Notes under the pieces: model-generated | Databases searched by the model: none | What the model saw: the letters and a program-made list of their open reading frames with translations, nothing else | Told to the model about the DNA's origin: nothing | In this document: in pieces, positions 35,419 to 51,774 of the stretch | Position numbering within the stretch: position 1 is the stretch's first letter | How the letters are laid out: every line of letters begins with the position of its first letter | From: Rosellinia necatrix | Lineage: Eukaryota > Ascomycota > Sordariomycetes > Xylariales > Xylariaceae | Direction of reading: 5' to 3' | NCBI GenBank assembly: GCA_021209875.1 | Contig: JAGYVD010000006.1 | Span: 3,720,001 to 3,784,000 of the forward strand | Length of the DNA stretch: 64,000 nucleotides | Program-made: the position numbers and the translations under genes

Positions 35419-36751
35419 TTATGTGCTGCTGCTGCTGCTGGCCGCCCCCGCCGCCCCCGCCGATGACGAGCTTCCGGCCGCGCTATCGGACGTCTTGGGT
35501 GTGGTCGCGGCCATCTGCCACGCCGGGATCGACGCCTTGGCCGCCGGCGCACCGCTCCCGAAGGGGCTGGATCGCCCGCCCAGTGACGAGATGTAATCCT
35601 GCTTGCTAGGTGCTGGTGTTGATGTGCTGGTCTTATTCTCATCCTGGGCACTGCCGGTCCCGTTCAGGCTACCATTCTCCTTCACCTCCGTAGATGGGGT
35701 TGCTACTGGGCTGACGGACGCTGCGTTAGTGCTGGGCGTTCGAAGGTGGGCGCTCGCTCCGCTATTATACGTCGCGGCCGGCCCGGCTGCTGGCGGTGGT
35801 GCCGGGGTGCTCATGCGCTGGGAGATGAGGGACCGAAGGCTCTTGATCTCGTTGCTAATCTCCTTGAGCTTATCCTCCGTGAATTCTTTGTTCGTGGCCA
35901 TGGATCTGGGGATGGTGGCATTGATGGTCTTGATGTCTTCGCGCAGACGTTCAGTCTCGTCTTCTTGTCTCCGGCTTGCGGATTTCGACTCCCGTACGAA
36001 GGCCTCCAGGTCTTCGAGAGCCTTGTCGAGCTTCGCCGTTCGGGCTGCCTCGGACTCCTTCAGCGTTTCTGTATCCTTTGACAGCTGCTCCAGTGTTGCG
36101 AATGCCTTCTCGAACTGTTCGTCCACCGTTGTCTTATCCTGATCCAGCTTCTCGGGCGTGGGCGGGGCTACTAAGGGATAGAGGTATCGCTATCTCTGGT
36201 GTTAGTGTCTTTAGGCTGTCAATAGCGTGACTTGTTCAGATGGTACCTTTGAAATGAAATATAGGCCGTAACCGACTCCTCCCACCACCGTAGCCATGAT
36301 GAACCAGTCCCGCCAATCCCTCTTAGGGGGCTCTGGGGGTGGTTCCTGCCATCCATACGGAGGGGGCTGTGCGTGTTGGGGGTAGTATGGCTGTTGCTGG
36401 ACTGGTGCCGAGGGGGTTGGTGCTGCTGCTGCTGCCGGGGGCGGTGGACTTCCAGCACGCGCGAATGCCGCGTCTATCTCCTCCTGTGTGAGGTTCTTTG
36501 ATCGTAAGAAAGACAGTTTATTCTCGACGGGCGACGTGGCGACATTCGGGTCCTGTAGGACTGTTATGGTGAGTTAGCTACTGCTGTTCGATTGGGGGTG
36601 TCGGACTGGGGTTGATCGATTGGGGTTGATCAATTGCGATGGGCGACAATGCCCGTCATCATCACGATGCTTCTTCTCTGGAATACGCGGGATGGAATGG
36701 AATGGACATACACGAAACGGCCGAGGACACGATGTCCTCGCGAATAGCCAT
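35419..36751 (-). CDS. PEX14: Peroxin 14, peroxisomal docking protein
   Basis: Complement(join(35419..36189,36247..36560,36712..36751)), 374 aa, introns of 151 and 57 nt. Exon 1 (40 nt) codes MAIREDIVSSAVSF and uses a GTATGT donor; with exon 2 it gives the conserved Pex14 N-domain (SFLQDPNVATSPVENKLSFL then KNLTQEEIDAAF), which binds the Pex5 WxxxF motifs. A Pro/Gln linker, then WRDWFIMATVVGGVGYGLYF (membrane segment, about 99-117) followed by KRYLYPLVAPPTPEKLDQDK. The rest is coiled coil (DEQFEKAFATLEQL to LISQRM) and a Ser/Ala/Pro tail. Pex14 is part of the peroxisomal import pore with Pex13 and Pex17. The tiny first exon is easily missed, and without it the docking domain would look truncated. 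Confidence 0.94.
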
Positions 36752-37727
36752 ATTTGCGGAAGAGATTCGCTACCAATATGTCATTCTATCATTATAGGAT
36801 TATGTTGCGGTAGGTATTGTGGTGGAGTGGGAATGGGAATTCGGAGGTCGGTCGCGTAATGCAGAACAGAGGTAGAAAGGCGTTGGCGATTCATTTGATG
36901 ACGAACCCGGGTTGATTGGCTTAGCCTGGGTCTTGCGCTAGCCGGGGGGGGATGCTTGGCCGGTTTGGACCGAGGCTCACGGCTTTTCTGGTTTCAGCGC
37001 CCGACCCAGCACTTCGTTCCAGCCACCCATCACGTGGATATAGTTGTGTGTCCTTTAGTCGGACTATTCCCCGTAGTCATTTCTCAACTACAAATCAAGC
37101 AAGAGTTGGATTATGATACATACATAATTATATATATATATATATAGTTATATGTACGTATATTTATATAACTCGTGGGGATTAGGACGGTATCTGGAAA
37201 TCCACTTACACATGCATACCTATTACCGTAGGATGGGCAAATGATGCTATCTCGCCACAACCAAGTCCTAACATTATCACCATACAAGCGGAAAGACCTG
37301 AGTTACTTAAATATGAGCTATTGGATACTTTAGTTTATTGGCCGTCTATCCTCCAATCTTAGGAGGAAGAGGCTCTATCTATCCGTGAATAACATCTACA
37401 CACCTCGAAGTGTAGGGGCAATCTGCCCCTGATCTCACCGGCATCTATTATACTCCCATCTACTCTGCTTCGCGGTTTAAATTCGAGATCGCTTTCGTCC
37501 GCTTGTCTTCCATTCTATGCCCGCCTGCCTGCCTGCCTACCATATAGGCCCTACTCCTCGGGCCCCGCTGATCACACGAGCCCTGAAAGCTATTATGCGC
37601 TGATCCCCTTAACACTAGGGGGCGGAGTGACCGTTCTTAGGGCACCCAAAATCCCAAGCCGAAAAAAAAAAAAGGATATAGCACAACAGGGGGCAAGTTT
37701 CTTCTATATTAATTCCAGCACCCCTAA
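36752..37727. other. Intergenic spacer
   Basis: Promoter of PEX14 (to about 37050), an (AT)n tract (37128-37147) and the 3' region of the Apd1-family gene. No gene. Confidence 0.6.
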
Positions 37728-39077
37728 TCACCAACTCATCAAGCCCTTGGCGCGATCGAAGCCGCCGCGCAGCTGGTTCGCGGGCTTGACGACCTTGCCC
37801 TGCAGCACAGTGTACTTGACAATGTTCTCGCAGTCCTCGGGGCGGACGCGCGCGAGCCAGATGCATTGCGCGGCGCCATTACTGTCCTCTTCCCCGCCCT
37901 CGGCGGCGGCGGCGGCGGTGACGGCGGGAAGCACCAGCTCCTCGCCCGGCGCCAGCGTTCCCCTCTGTACGGCGTCGACGCCGAACGCGTCCGGGCGGCG
38001 GTACACCATCATATTGGCCGAGTACTTGTGGCCGCCGACGTGGTTGATGAAGTAGACGCCGACCCCGCCCGGCCGGTCGTCGTCGAGGTCGCGGTACAGG
38101 CCCAGCGGCCGCAGGTGCCTCTCGAGCTCGCGGCGCAGGATTGGCGCGCTCTGCCCGCACCGCGCGTCCCGTGTGCGGTGCGAGCAGAGCAGGATCAGCG
38201 CCCGGTGCGGGCTCGGCCGGGCTACCAGTGGCGCCGGTAGCGACGGCCGGGGTGGCAGTGGTGCTGCCGTGGCGTCGGTGGTCGATGGTGGCGGTTCCAG
38301 GAGAGGTGATTTCGTCGTCGGCGCGTGGTTGATGTATTCGGAGATCAGGCCCGGCACCGCCGCCGGCGTCAGGTTCTCCACCACCGTGAACGCCGGTAAG
38401 ACGAGGGCCGTCGTCGGCTCCGAGTAGTCCGACGTGTGCGAGGGCGTGGGCATGTTCGAGGCTGAGAGCATGAGCCGCTGTTTTGAAGAAAAATCCCCCC
38501 AGTTAGCTATTGAATTCAACACATATCGCGGCTCGGAAGGTTTCGGCGCATTATACTCAGCTGCACTTTTTTTTTTTTTTGCCGATAGCGGTGCGCGCTA
38601 GCTTGACGAAGGGGTTTGCACATATGAAAAGGATGAAGTGAAAAAAAGACGTACCCCATTCGTAGGGCTCGCAGCCTTCCCAAACGCCTCCATGACGCTA
38701 CCCTTCTCGTCCTCGACGTCGCGCACCCAGTCGGCCTTGCCGGTGGCGACGATGACGTGCGTGCTCCAGCCCTTCACGTGGCCGTATAGCAGGTCGTCGG
38801 CCTCGACCTTGAATCCGCGCGGGTACGACGCGTGGCAGCTCTCGCAGTCGCGGGTGCAGTCGGCGCCGTCGACGGCCGGGTCCGTGGGCGGGAACAGCTC
38901 GGCCGCATTCGGGACCGTGGTCGCGGCGGGCTCCTCTTCTCCCGTGGCGAACCGCCGCGCGCTTCCCAACAGTGACTTCAATCCCAGCGCCATCTTCTGC
39001 TTGAGCGGTGGCTGCCGCTCCGGCGGTTGCGAGGCGGGGGCAGGAGAGGGGGTAGAGGGAGGCAGCCCGGCTGTCAT
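37728..39077 (-). CDS. APD1: Apd1/sucrase-ferredoxin-like [2Fe-2S] protein
   Basis: Complement(join(37728..38477,38655..39077)), 390 aa, one 177-nt phase-0 GT-AG intron. The N-half has DCTRDCESCHASYPRGF (about 73-89), DDLLYGHVKGWSTHVIVATG and KADWVRDVEDEKGS. The C-terminal thioredoxin-like ferredoxin domain holds C239 and C248 (CSHRTRDARCG) and the pair H287/H291 (NHVGGHKYSA), the four ligands expected of the bis-histidine [2Fe-2S] cluster known for yeast Apd1 and Aim32. It ends with the conserved IWLARVRPEDCENIVKYTVL and GGFDRAKGLMSW. Yeast Apd1 affects actin-patch positioning and tolerance to redox-active compounds; its electron partner is unclear. M29 (MALGLKSLL) is an alternative start. 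An A-run of about 14 lies in the intron. Confidence 0.9.
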
Positions 39078-40573
39078 GGCGATGTAGCAAAATATGGGGG
39101 GTGACGCGAGGGCGTGGACTCGACTCTGCTCTGCCCTGGACTGGAAACTCCCCTACTTTAGCTGCTGTGGTAAACAGCGTTACCTGACCTCACCGGTCAG
39201 CCATACTCATCCCGGCCCTTTCGGCATCACACGGCAAGTGGGGGAGATCATTGGACCGCTTATCGACAGTCGCCGGTCACCAGCCTCGGGGGGCGCGTAT
39301 CACGGCTCTACTCTGTTGGCATGGCTGCTGGCGGATGACGAGCGGACGGGAAGAGATGTGGGATGATTACCGACCTATTACAAATTGGCGGTGTAGAGCC
39401 GATCCTTCGCTCGCCGGATGGGCAGGATGGGCCCTAGTGATAATACCGAAACTACCTCCGAGTGGCGAGTGTATGCCGCTATTGTGTCCCTATACTGACT
39501 ATGCCGACCATATCGTCTCGAAGATCTTGTGTCTATATCCGTGCGAGGAGCCAGACTTGGGTGATGGACGCCCTTCGTGTGAGTTGGTTAAATGCCCACA
39601 AATCTACCGTAAAGACCGTTTTTTTATAGGCATGCTTTACAATGCAAGTACGCGTCGACGTAATCGCGGAGGAAACGCTCGGAAGTCTGCTTCAGCTCTC
39701 GGACAAGCTCGGTGGTAAAGCGCTTGAAGCCGACTTATATGCAAGTTACGGAGAAAAGCCTTCGGAACCGAGAGTACCAGCGGATAGTGGCTCGGGACAG
39801 AGTTGGCTATTCGGCCGGATGAAATCTAGAGCCTTGATGTGAATGTGAAAGAAAAATATATACATAGTTACATTGGTGGCTTATCAGATTGCACGATTAC
39901 GCGATGTTCAAGCCCGTGGTGACGTTTTGTGGAAGGCTAAAGTTATCAGATCGACTTGGGGGGAATCATTGGTCAGCCGATGATTCCGGGCGTCTGTACC
40001 TTAAAGACGGAGGTAGGTAATAGGTACCTAGTAGTTATGTAAGTACCTACTTAAGCTCGAGTTACCCTTGTTAATATAGTGCCATCTTAGTATGTATATT
40101 TCACTATATTTCATTAATTACGTACCTACCCAGGTACCTAGGGTAGTAGTAGTAGTAGTAGTAATATTAACGTCTAGTCTAGGTCAGGTACCTAGGGTAA
40201 GTAGTTATTATTCTCAGCAACCAAACAACATTATAACCCAGTTCCTAGAAGTATGAAAGTAGACAGAAGTCTCGGGAGATGGCCCCACTTCACTTCGCAA
40301 TAAGACTCGCTATCAATTACACTACGCAACTCCAGAAGAGACCCCCACACCACCCTGCTCCCTAAATAGATGTAAGCCCCATCCCCACCTACCAATACGG
40401 TTATACCTAGGTATGTAACCACGCTACTGTTAACAAACAAGACAAGTTTATTACCACACAACAACAAACGGGTATGCCCTATTCCAACGACCAAACTTCT
40501 AAGAGAAAACCCGAGAAAAATTACCTCACCACCTATTTATTTCCCCTTTCCATGAAACCCCCAGACTAAACAT
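39078..40573. other. Intergenic spacer with short coding-like remnant
   Basis: Promoter of the Apd1-family gene, TAG repeats (40147-40163) and the palindrome at 40404-40413. At 39624-39734 the minus strand is open for 36 codons with a coding-like composition, while the plus strand is also open over 39642-39842; neither was recognised. Confidence 0.45.
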
Positions 40574-42889
40574 TCATACATCGCTCTCATCGTCGTTGAG
40601 GGAAACGCCACTCTTTCGCCTCCTCAGTTGGCTTCTTTGCTTCATTGCAGCCCTGATTTTCTTGTTTGCCTCCTGAAAGCCCTCGTGTGAGTCTAGAGTG
40701 GTGAAACCCGACACGGGAAAGCCCGCGGACCCAAATCCACCGCCGGCGCTATTGCTCCTACTCCTCGACCGGGATGGCGGCCGTGTAGCAAATATGCCAA
40801 TGGCACCGATGTTGCTGAATGATTCGTTTCGTGGAATGGCGCGGCTCGAGCGTGTCGTATGTCTCCGCAACATACCCGGTGAGTCGGGTGGTGACGAGAG
40901 GGCAGACTCGCCGTCGCGGTGTATGATAGGAATGTCGACCTCGTCTCGTGAGTGGAGAAAACCATTCTCGCCGAAAGGGTCGGAAACCAGCCGTGTCTTC
41001 TCAAAGTCATCGTACATATCAGGGCCGATATCGTTAATTACCTCCACCACTTGCTTGGAAAGTTCTACTCGTCGTTCGCGCAGTCTCTGGACACTATAGC
41101 TCGAGGTCGGGCTGATGCATAGGATCAAGGGTCGCAGAGATTTCAGGATATCCATACCGACCTCGCCGATGCGAAAAGCAGCAAATGTGATAGCAGGGAA
41201 AATAATCCAAGCGACCACGTAAACAAGCCAGAATGGAATGGAGTGGTGTAGATAACCCCAGAGATTGTCCTGGTAGACCTTGACGGCAAGGGAAACAGAG
41301 TAGAGGTTGTAAAGGGCCGGTGCGAAAGCCATGGCAACGAGAAGTTTCCAAGTTGCCATGACGTCCCGGCCTTGCACTTTGACAGACGACCCCGCGAGAG
41401 CTTCCTTCGCCTTTTGGTGACTGATGTATTTCGTGGCGATGAAAACTGGACCGAACAGCACAAGACCGGGCACGACGCCAATTGAGAGAACTAGCAGCTT
41501 GGCAACTCGGTAGAGCAACGTAAAGACTACTCTAAGTAGTGTCATCCTAGCATAGGACAGTTGATGGTCTCTGATGTTGAGGTAGTGGAGCTGCTTATTG
41601 TATTCTCTGAGATTGTCCATCAAGCCGACAATACGAGGATCTTCCTTATACTTGGAAAAACCGATTGCTAGCTTCCTGTTTAACTCTACTACCATTGGTA
41701 GAGGTAGCTTTCTGCCCGTATTGTAGAGACGCCTTGCCGCTTGTATACACATCAGGGTATCATAGTCAGGCGAGGAGACAGTGACTGCGCTTAGTGCTTG
41801 ATGTACCATATCCAGAGTCTGCGCAATGGCATCTCGCCGCTGGTTGTTCTTGTACTTTTCGACCAGGTCGGCAGGAATCTTGAAGGGAGCGCCGAACTCT
41901 ACAACAGCCCGAGACCGAAATTTATGAGCATGAAAGTAGTTCATACCGACGGGGACAATCTGCAAGCCACAGTCGGGGTCCTCTGCCAGTGCCCCTAGGG
42001 CCATGATAGCGACACCAGCCTTCAAAGGCAAAAGCTCAGTTCTGTCGTGGCTACCGCCTTCAGGGAAGATTCCGATGCAACCTCCTGACCTCAAACGACT
42101 AAAGACGGCCTTGTACACTTCTGTCTGGTCAATATGCGGCGCGACTTTGTATTTTGTCCCCTCGTAGCCGTCCTTGGGACCTGTCAGGTCTTGGTTATTG
42201 AAGTTGCCTTGGCTGTCGATATCGTCTCGGCCTGTTAGCTGGACCAACGAGAGCTTGCCCTTAAACGCTCGTTTTGTCCGAAGCTCCTCGGGACCTACAA
42301 TCTTGGCGACGTCGACGGAACTTCCGGATTGTCCTTTTATGGAGGGCAGGAAGATCATGCCGCCTACTTCAATATCCTTCTCGAAATCGGTACCGATGCC
42401 ACGTATCAGGGTTGGGTCGTTAATCGGGTCTGGCATGTAGATCAGGCCTTTCGCGGGCTTCGCCTTATCCTGGGCTCGACCGACGGGGACAGAGCCGGTC
42501 TGGCGAGAGCCCCAGCCGATAAATCCATGTACAGATTTCTCAGCAATCAGAAGACCAACGCGCCGGTTTGCCTCCTGCTTGAGAGTCCGCTGGAGGACCA
42601 GGCCATCGACGAATTGGTTGGCGTGGGGCGCTGCAACAAACAGGATAGGCCCTGTCCGGGGCACGCGCCAGGCGCCGCGGGGATGGACTTCGCGGAAGAA
42701 GAGGTCGACAAGGACGGAGAACGTGTGGAGGAAGGCATCGTACTTCCAGGAGGTCATGGGATACAGCTCCTTCTGTGGCTTTGTTGGCGGGCTGGCCGAG
42801 GGCGACGCCCCTTTCCTGGTTTTGTGATCTTCTGCCATGACCGAAGAGACCGGACGATATGGGAGACGGCCAAGACGCGGCTGGTTCAA
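40574..42889 (-). CDS. SCT1: Glycerol-3-phosphate / DHAP O-acyltransferase (Sct1/Gpt2 type)
   Basis: Intronless, 771 aa. Catalyses the first acylation in glycerolipid synthesis at the ER (glycerol-3-phosphate or dihydroxyacetone phosphate plus acyl-CoA to lyso-phosphatidate or acyl-DHAP). Acyltransferase block I is PHANQFVD (88-95), and block III is GIFPEGGSHDRTEL with FPEGG at 275-279. VGMNYFHAHKFRSRAVVEFG is the block IV region. An insertion of about 100 residues between blocks, with GTDFEKD and FLPSIKGQSG, is typical of the fungal enzymes. Three hydrophobic clusters follow (about 455-600), then an Arg/Ser-rich phospho-site-like tail (RSSRAIPRNESFSNIG). M18 (MAEDHKTR) is an alternative start. 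Yeast has two paralogues (Sct1 and Gpt2), and I cannot tell which this matches. Confidence 0.95.
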   Translation of the reverse strand: MNQPRLGRLPYRPVSSVMAEDHKTRKGASPSASPPTKPQKELYPMTSWKYDAFLHTFSVLVDLFFREVHPRGAWRVPRTGPILFVAAPHANQFVDGLVLQRTLKQEANRRVGLLIAEKSVHGFIGWGSRQTGSVPVGRAQDKAKPAKGLIYMPDPINDPTLIRGIGTDFEKDIEVGGMIFLPSIKGQSGSSVDVAKIVGPEELRTKRAFKGKLSLVQLTGRDDIDSQGNFNNQDLTGPKDGYEGTKYKVAPHIDQTEVYKAVFSRLRSGGCIGIFPEGGSHDRTELLPLKAGVAIMALGALAEDPDCGLQIVPVGMNYFHAHKFRSRAVVEFGAPFKIPADLVEKYKNNQRRDAIAQTLDMVHQALSAVTVSSPDYDTLMCIQAARRLYNTGRKLPLPMVVELNRKLAIGFSKYKEDPRIVGLMDNLREYNKQLHYLNIRDHQLSYARMTLLRVVFTLLYRVAKLLVLSIGVVPGLVLFGPVFIATKYISHQKAKEALAGSSVKVQGRDVMATWKLLVAMAFAPALYNLYSVSLAVKVYQDNLWGYLHHSIPFWLVYVVAWIIFPAITFAAFRIGEVGMDILKSLRPLILCISPTSSYSVQRLRERRVELSKQVVEVINDIGPDMYDDFEKTRLVSDPFGENGFLHSRDEVDIPIIHRDGESALSSPPDSPGMLRRHTTRSSRAIPRNESFSNIGAIGIFATRPPSRSRSRSNSAGGGFGSAGFPVSGFTTLDSHEGFQEANKKIRAAMKQRSQLRRRKSGVSLNDDESDV

Positions 42890-43897
42890 GTGAGATAGGG
42901 ATGTGTCGTATCGTGCGAGAAATCAATCCATCAGGATCGCGCGGGGTCTTCGCTCGAGAGCGATCGTATTGTTGGAGAACGGAGGTTCGGGGGGGGAAAT
43001 GCGATGATGGCGCGTTTCTATGAATCAGGAAACAGTTAAGAATGATGGGGTCTTGGATTGTGGTGTGCCGTGCCGTGCTGCTGAATCGGAGGCTCAGAGG
43101 AATGTGTTGTGCACGGCTTGGGGGAAGCTTTAAATTTCGTAGTGGGGAAAAATCACAGGCGTCATAAAGTTGGGGAAGGAGAAATAAAACGGCCTATGCT
43201 CCCTCCCAAAATTTCTTTCAGCAGGCCTGGGCTCAGGGCTATTGGACCAGGCAGGTTTAGGCGGGTAAAATAGTGCGCAGTGCTACCAATATCCTGGCAG
43301 TGGCTTGTTCTGGTGTAACTTAACTATCATGCGATCTGCAGAGTTTAGCGCGATGCTGCTGTACCTTGCTTTACCTCCCAGGGTGATATCGGAATATATC
43401 CGACTTGAATCATACCTACCTGTCAAGCCAGACAGACTTGTACCTGTGCGTATCCCCACCTGGTACAACAGAGATAGGTAAATAGGCAGATACCTACCTA
43501 AGTAGGTAGGGAGATAGCCGGAGATAGGCAGGTACGTTAGGTAGGTACCTACCTAGGTATCTACCCAGGCACCTATCAGATAGGGACCAGATCCTTGATT
43601 GGATCTCTAGATGTTGAAGAACCTTATCAGAGTTTCAATACCGGCTTGCCTTACAGGTATGCTGGCAAGGCGGATGCTACCGGGAGAGTATGTACGTCAT
43701 GTCAAAGCACAGATGAAACCAGCCCGTGCTTGACTGGTCAAAGCATCAGGTCGTTACCAAGGTATCCAAACGCGAGGTGCTGCGAGGTGCTGCGAGGTGC
43801 TGCGAAGTGCTCGCTCCATGGTCCATATCCCATGCTCGAGCCAAATCCCGGCTGGTTTCTACTACGACGTACGAATGAATACTGCGAATGAATATGT
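42890..43897. other. Intergenic spacer
   Basis: Promoter of the acyltransferase (42890-43250), dense TACC/GGTA repeats (43485-43575) with a TACCTAGGTA palindrome, and a 10-bp tandem repeat at 43771-43810. No gene. Confidence 0.6.
43771..43810. repeat. 10-bp tandem repeat, four copies
   Basis: Unit TGCGAGGTGC (first and last copies each differ by one base) repeated head to tail about 90 bp beyond the stop codon of the Etp1 gene. Confidence 0.85.
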
Positions 43898-46128
43898 CTA
43901 CTTACTCGCCTTCCCCTTCCCCTTGCGTCGTTTCTTGTCTGCAGGTATGGCAACGCTGCCCTCCTGAGCTTCGCCCTCCTCTAGCTGCCCCTCGGCCTCC
44001 AGCTGCTTCAGTTTCTCCTGCCCCGAGATGAACATGGTCAAGTCATGGTTCTGGTCCTTCAGATCGGCATTCTCCAGCCTCAGTTCCCCGAGTTGTGCGT
44101 TGAGGTTATCGAGCTCCTTATTGATGTGCTCGATCCGCTTCATCAGCCCTTCTGACACTTTCTTCTCCTCTTGGAGGCCCTTGCCCAGGTTGCGCGCCAA
44201 ATCCGTCGACTTCGCTGCGCGTGCTCGCTCACGCTCTAGATCTTTCTCCAGAGACGGGATCAGCTCGGCTCGCAATGTCTGATGCTCCGTCTTAAGCTCT
44301 CGCGATTCTCGTTGCGCGTCGGAGGCTTGGGCCATGGCTCTCTCAGCTGCTGCTGCTGCTTTGGCCGCCTTGTCCACTGCCTTTGACAGCATTTCCTCGA
44401 AATAGAGGCGCTGGCTTTCTAATTGGCTGGTGAGAAGATGTGTGTACTCCATACCTATATTCTCCAGCTTGGCCCTGGGCACCACATCCTCACTGTAATC
44501 TCTATTGTCCGTCGCCTGGTGCCCTGGGAGATCAACCAGTTTACCGTCACCCTTGTCCCTAATCAAGCGGTGAACCCACATGTCGCCTGCGTAGTCCCAT
44601 ACATGCTGAGTAGAGAGCTCTAGTGAGAAGGTGTGCGCGGTGTGCTTCCAGTGTTCTTTGGCATGCCCCCCTCTATATCTACCACACCCCACATTGCCAC
44701 AGATGAGGCAAATCCAAAGATCCTCGGTACAGTCGCATACCGAGCAGAGATTGGCAACGTTGGACCCAAACGGTTGCGCCGATGGCTTCTCCAGATCGGA
44801 CGGCGAGGCGGGGGCGGTATTAGACGATAAATATAAACTCGTAGCATGGTTCGACATACTGGTATGTCGGCAAACTGGACACCCGCCGCCCTTCCATTTC
44901 TGGAGGCAGGAGCAATGAAAGACATGTTGACAGAGGATTGTAAGCAGCCCTGTGGTGTCGTCCATCCTCTCGAGGCAAACGGGGCAGGTGGGGAGTTCGA
45001 TCAGGTCCGGCGTCGGTGGCGGGAATGGCTTCAGCGAGCTATACTCAGAGACGGCAGACGGCATAAAGGGATCGTGGCTAAGGTCTGGAAAGCTGGCATT
45101 CGGCGCCGTGGGCGTATCGAATGTGATGGACCTAATAAAGGCAACATTGCAGGTCTCCGGCTAGAGGCAGTAGGTAAGCGCCAATTCCGTCTTTCCAGGC
45201 TGTCAGGCGGGGGTCATACCTCTATATGATTAAATACTCGACCGTCAAACTCCTGTCCAAACAACCTTGCTTTTGTGCTGTCGCGAAACTTCATCAGGAC
45301 TAGATACCTATTCATCCGGCCGGTCATGATCATTCGATAATGACTGATTTGCCCCCTCCACTTATCTCCTATAAAACCGAGAAAATCACTAGGGGAGAGG
45401 TAGCTGGGAACCGCCGGGATGCATACGGTCGTGCAATCGAGCTGTGCTTGGTGATCTCCCTCTCGGAGCTCGTCCTGGGGCGGGAGACGGAGCTCGCCGG
45501 TCTCGTTTCCCTCGCGGTATAGATGTACAATGCCCCAGCCCAGGTTCGTGTTTTTGGCTGTTGCTAGAGGGAGATATCTTGCCTTCGTCGCCTTGCCTGC
45601 TGTACCCATCGAGGGGCCGACCGTAGCAGCCGCAGCCGCAGCGGTAGAGGCAGGCGTTTCTGGCATGGCGCCGTCGCTTCCGTAGCCGTCTATATCGATG
45701 CTCTCCACGCCTATTTGTCCAAAGCGCCAGTCCTTCACAGCAACCCGTGGGTTCAGAGCTGCGGATGGCTGCGGCGGAGGGAAGCTCAGCGTGCGCCGTC
45801 GCTGCTGGGCCCCGCTCAGGATAACGATGTTCCGCTCGTCGTGGACCTCGGCCGGTCTCGGTGCGCCACAGTCGATGACAATATTGCCAACGCTTGGAAG
45901 GGGAGCCGCCGTAGGTCCTTGGGGTTGCGTCGGTAGCTTTTGTTGGTGGTCTTTCGACGATGTCGGCCGGTTTCGCGGATGCGACGGGAGATTGTCGAAA
46001 ATGCTAGAGTTCTGCCCCGGTAGCCAGACCGCACTATGGCGAGAAGCCCAAGTGCTTGTATCCACCTCAGACGCCAACGGGGGAGCTCGATAGAGTTCGA
46101 ACTTCAGATGATAGAAGTACAGAGGCAT
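43898..46128 (-). CDS. ETP1: Etp1/BRAP2-type RING and UBP zinc-finger protein
   Basis: Complement(join(43898..45160,45220..46128)), 723 aa; the 59-nt GT-AG intron joins NHIE to PETCNVAF. Domain order is that of human BRAP and yeast Etp1: an N-terminal region beginning MPLYFYHLKFELY, a BRAP2/RRM-like domain ending FRDSTKARLFGQEFDGRVFN, a RING-H2-like finger (CPVCLERM ... CQHVFHCSC ... CPVCRH, about 362-401), a UBP-type zinc finger (CSVCDCTEDLWICLICGNVG ... HAKEHWKHTAHTF, about 442-500) that binds the ubiquitin C-terminus, and a long coiled coil (about 535-690) with a Lys-rich tail. BRAP is a Ras-responsive E3; Etp1 acts in ethanol tolerance and protein turnover. Polyubiquitin lies just upstream on the same strand, 685 bp away. 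Confidence 0.95.
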
Positions 46129-46813
46129 AGCCTCGTATTCGCTGCTTGGGGCGCGAGGCTGAACGCGGCTTATCAGGCTACATACATGCCGCCTCTGTAG
46201 TTGAGGGCTAGTACAGTACCTAACCTAGCACCCTAGGCAGGTGGAGGGCGGTGCTCGTATCAAGGGGGCAGTAGAATCTCAAGATAACGGGCCGTCTGCA
46301 GTGTTTGAATATGCCAAAGCCGCATGTTCGCTGCACACGATACAAAGGATCCGATAGGTGACGACCTACCGTTATCAAACAACCTCTCAAGCTGGAGGCT
46401 TTGTCAAAGCACGAACTATCGTGTGGGTATGCATTTTTGGCCGGGCAGCTTTTGATGGGTCGTGGTGTCCTACATAGCAAGCTATCTGCAGTACCTAGTG
46501 TATGTAATCCACTCCGGCCCTTGACCCCGCTGCAGGTCTCATGGACCGCTATTACCCATCGCTAATATCACAGTATTGCTAGATCAATAATCATTATCAC
46601 GTAGGAATAGCACTCAAAAACAGTGTGTCAGCAGTGTGTCGAATGAATCGAAACGAAAATATTGTATTTCATGATGCTCATACCGCTGGTGACGGCTATG
46701 AAATCCCTATGTAATGCAACCGAATGACCCTGTCTGCCGTAGGGCCAAAAAAATCCATTAACGCCATGTCATATCGGGTGTGGGTATCGTCATCATCACC
46801 GGAGTAACTGCAG
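46129..46813. other. Spacer between polyubiquitin and the Etp1 gene
   Basis: 685 bp holding the polyubiquitin 3' region and the Etp1 promoter. No ORF of interest and no obvious repeats. Confidence 0.6.
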
Positions 46814-51774
<4,961 letters not shown>

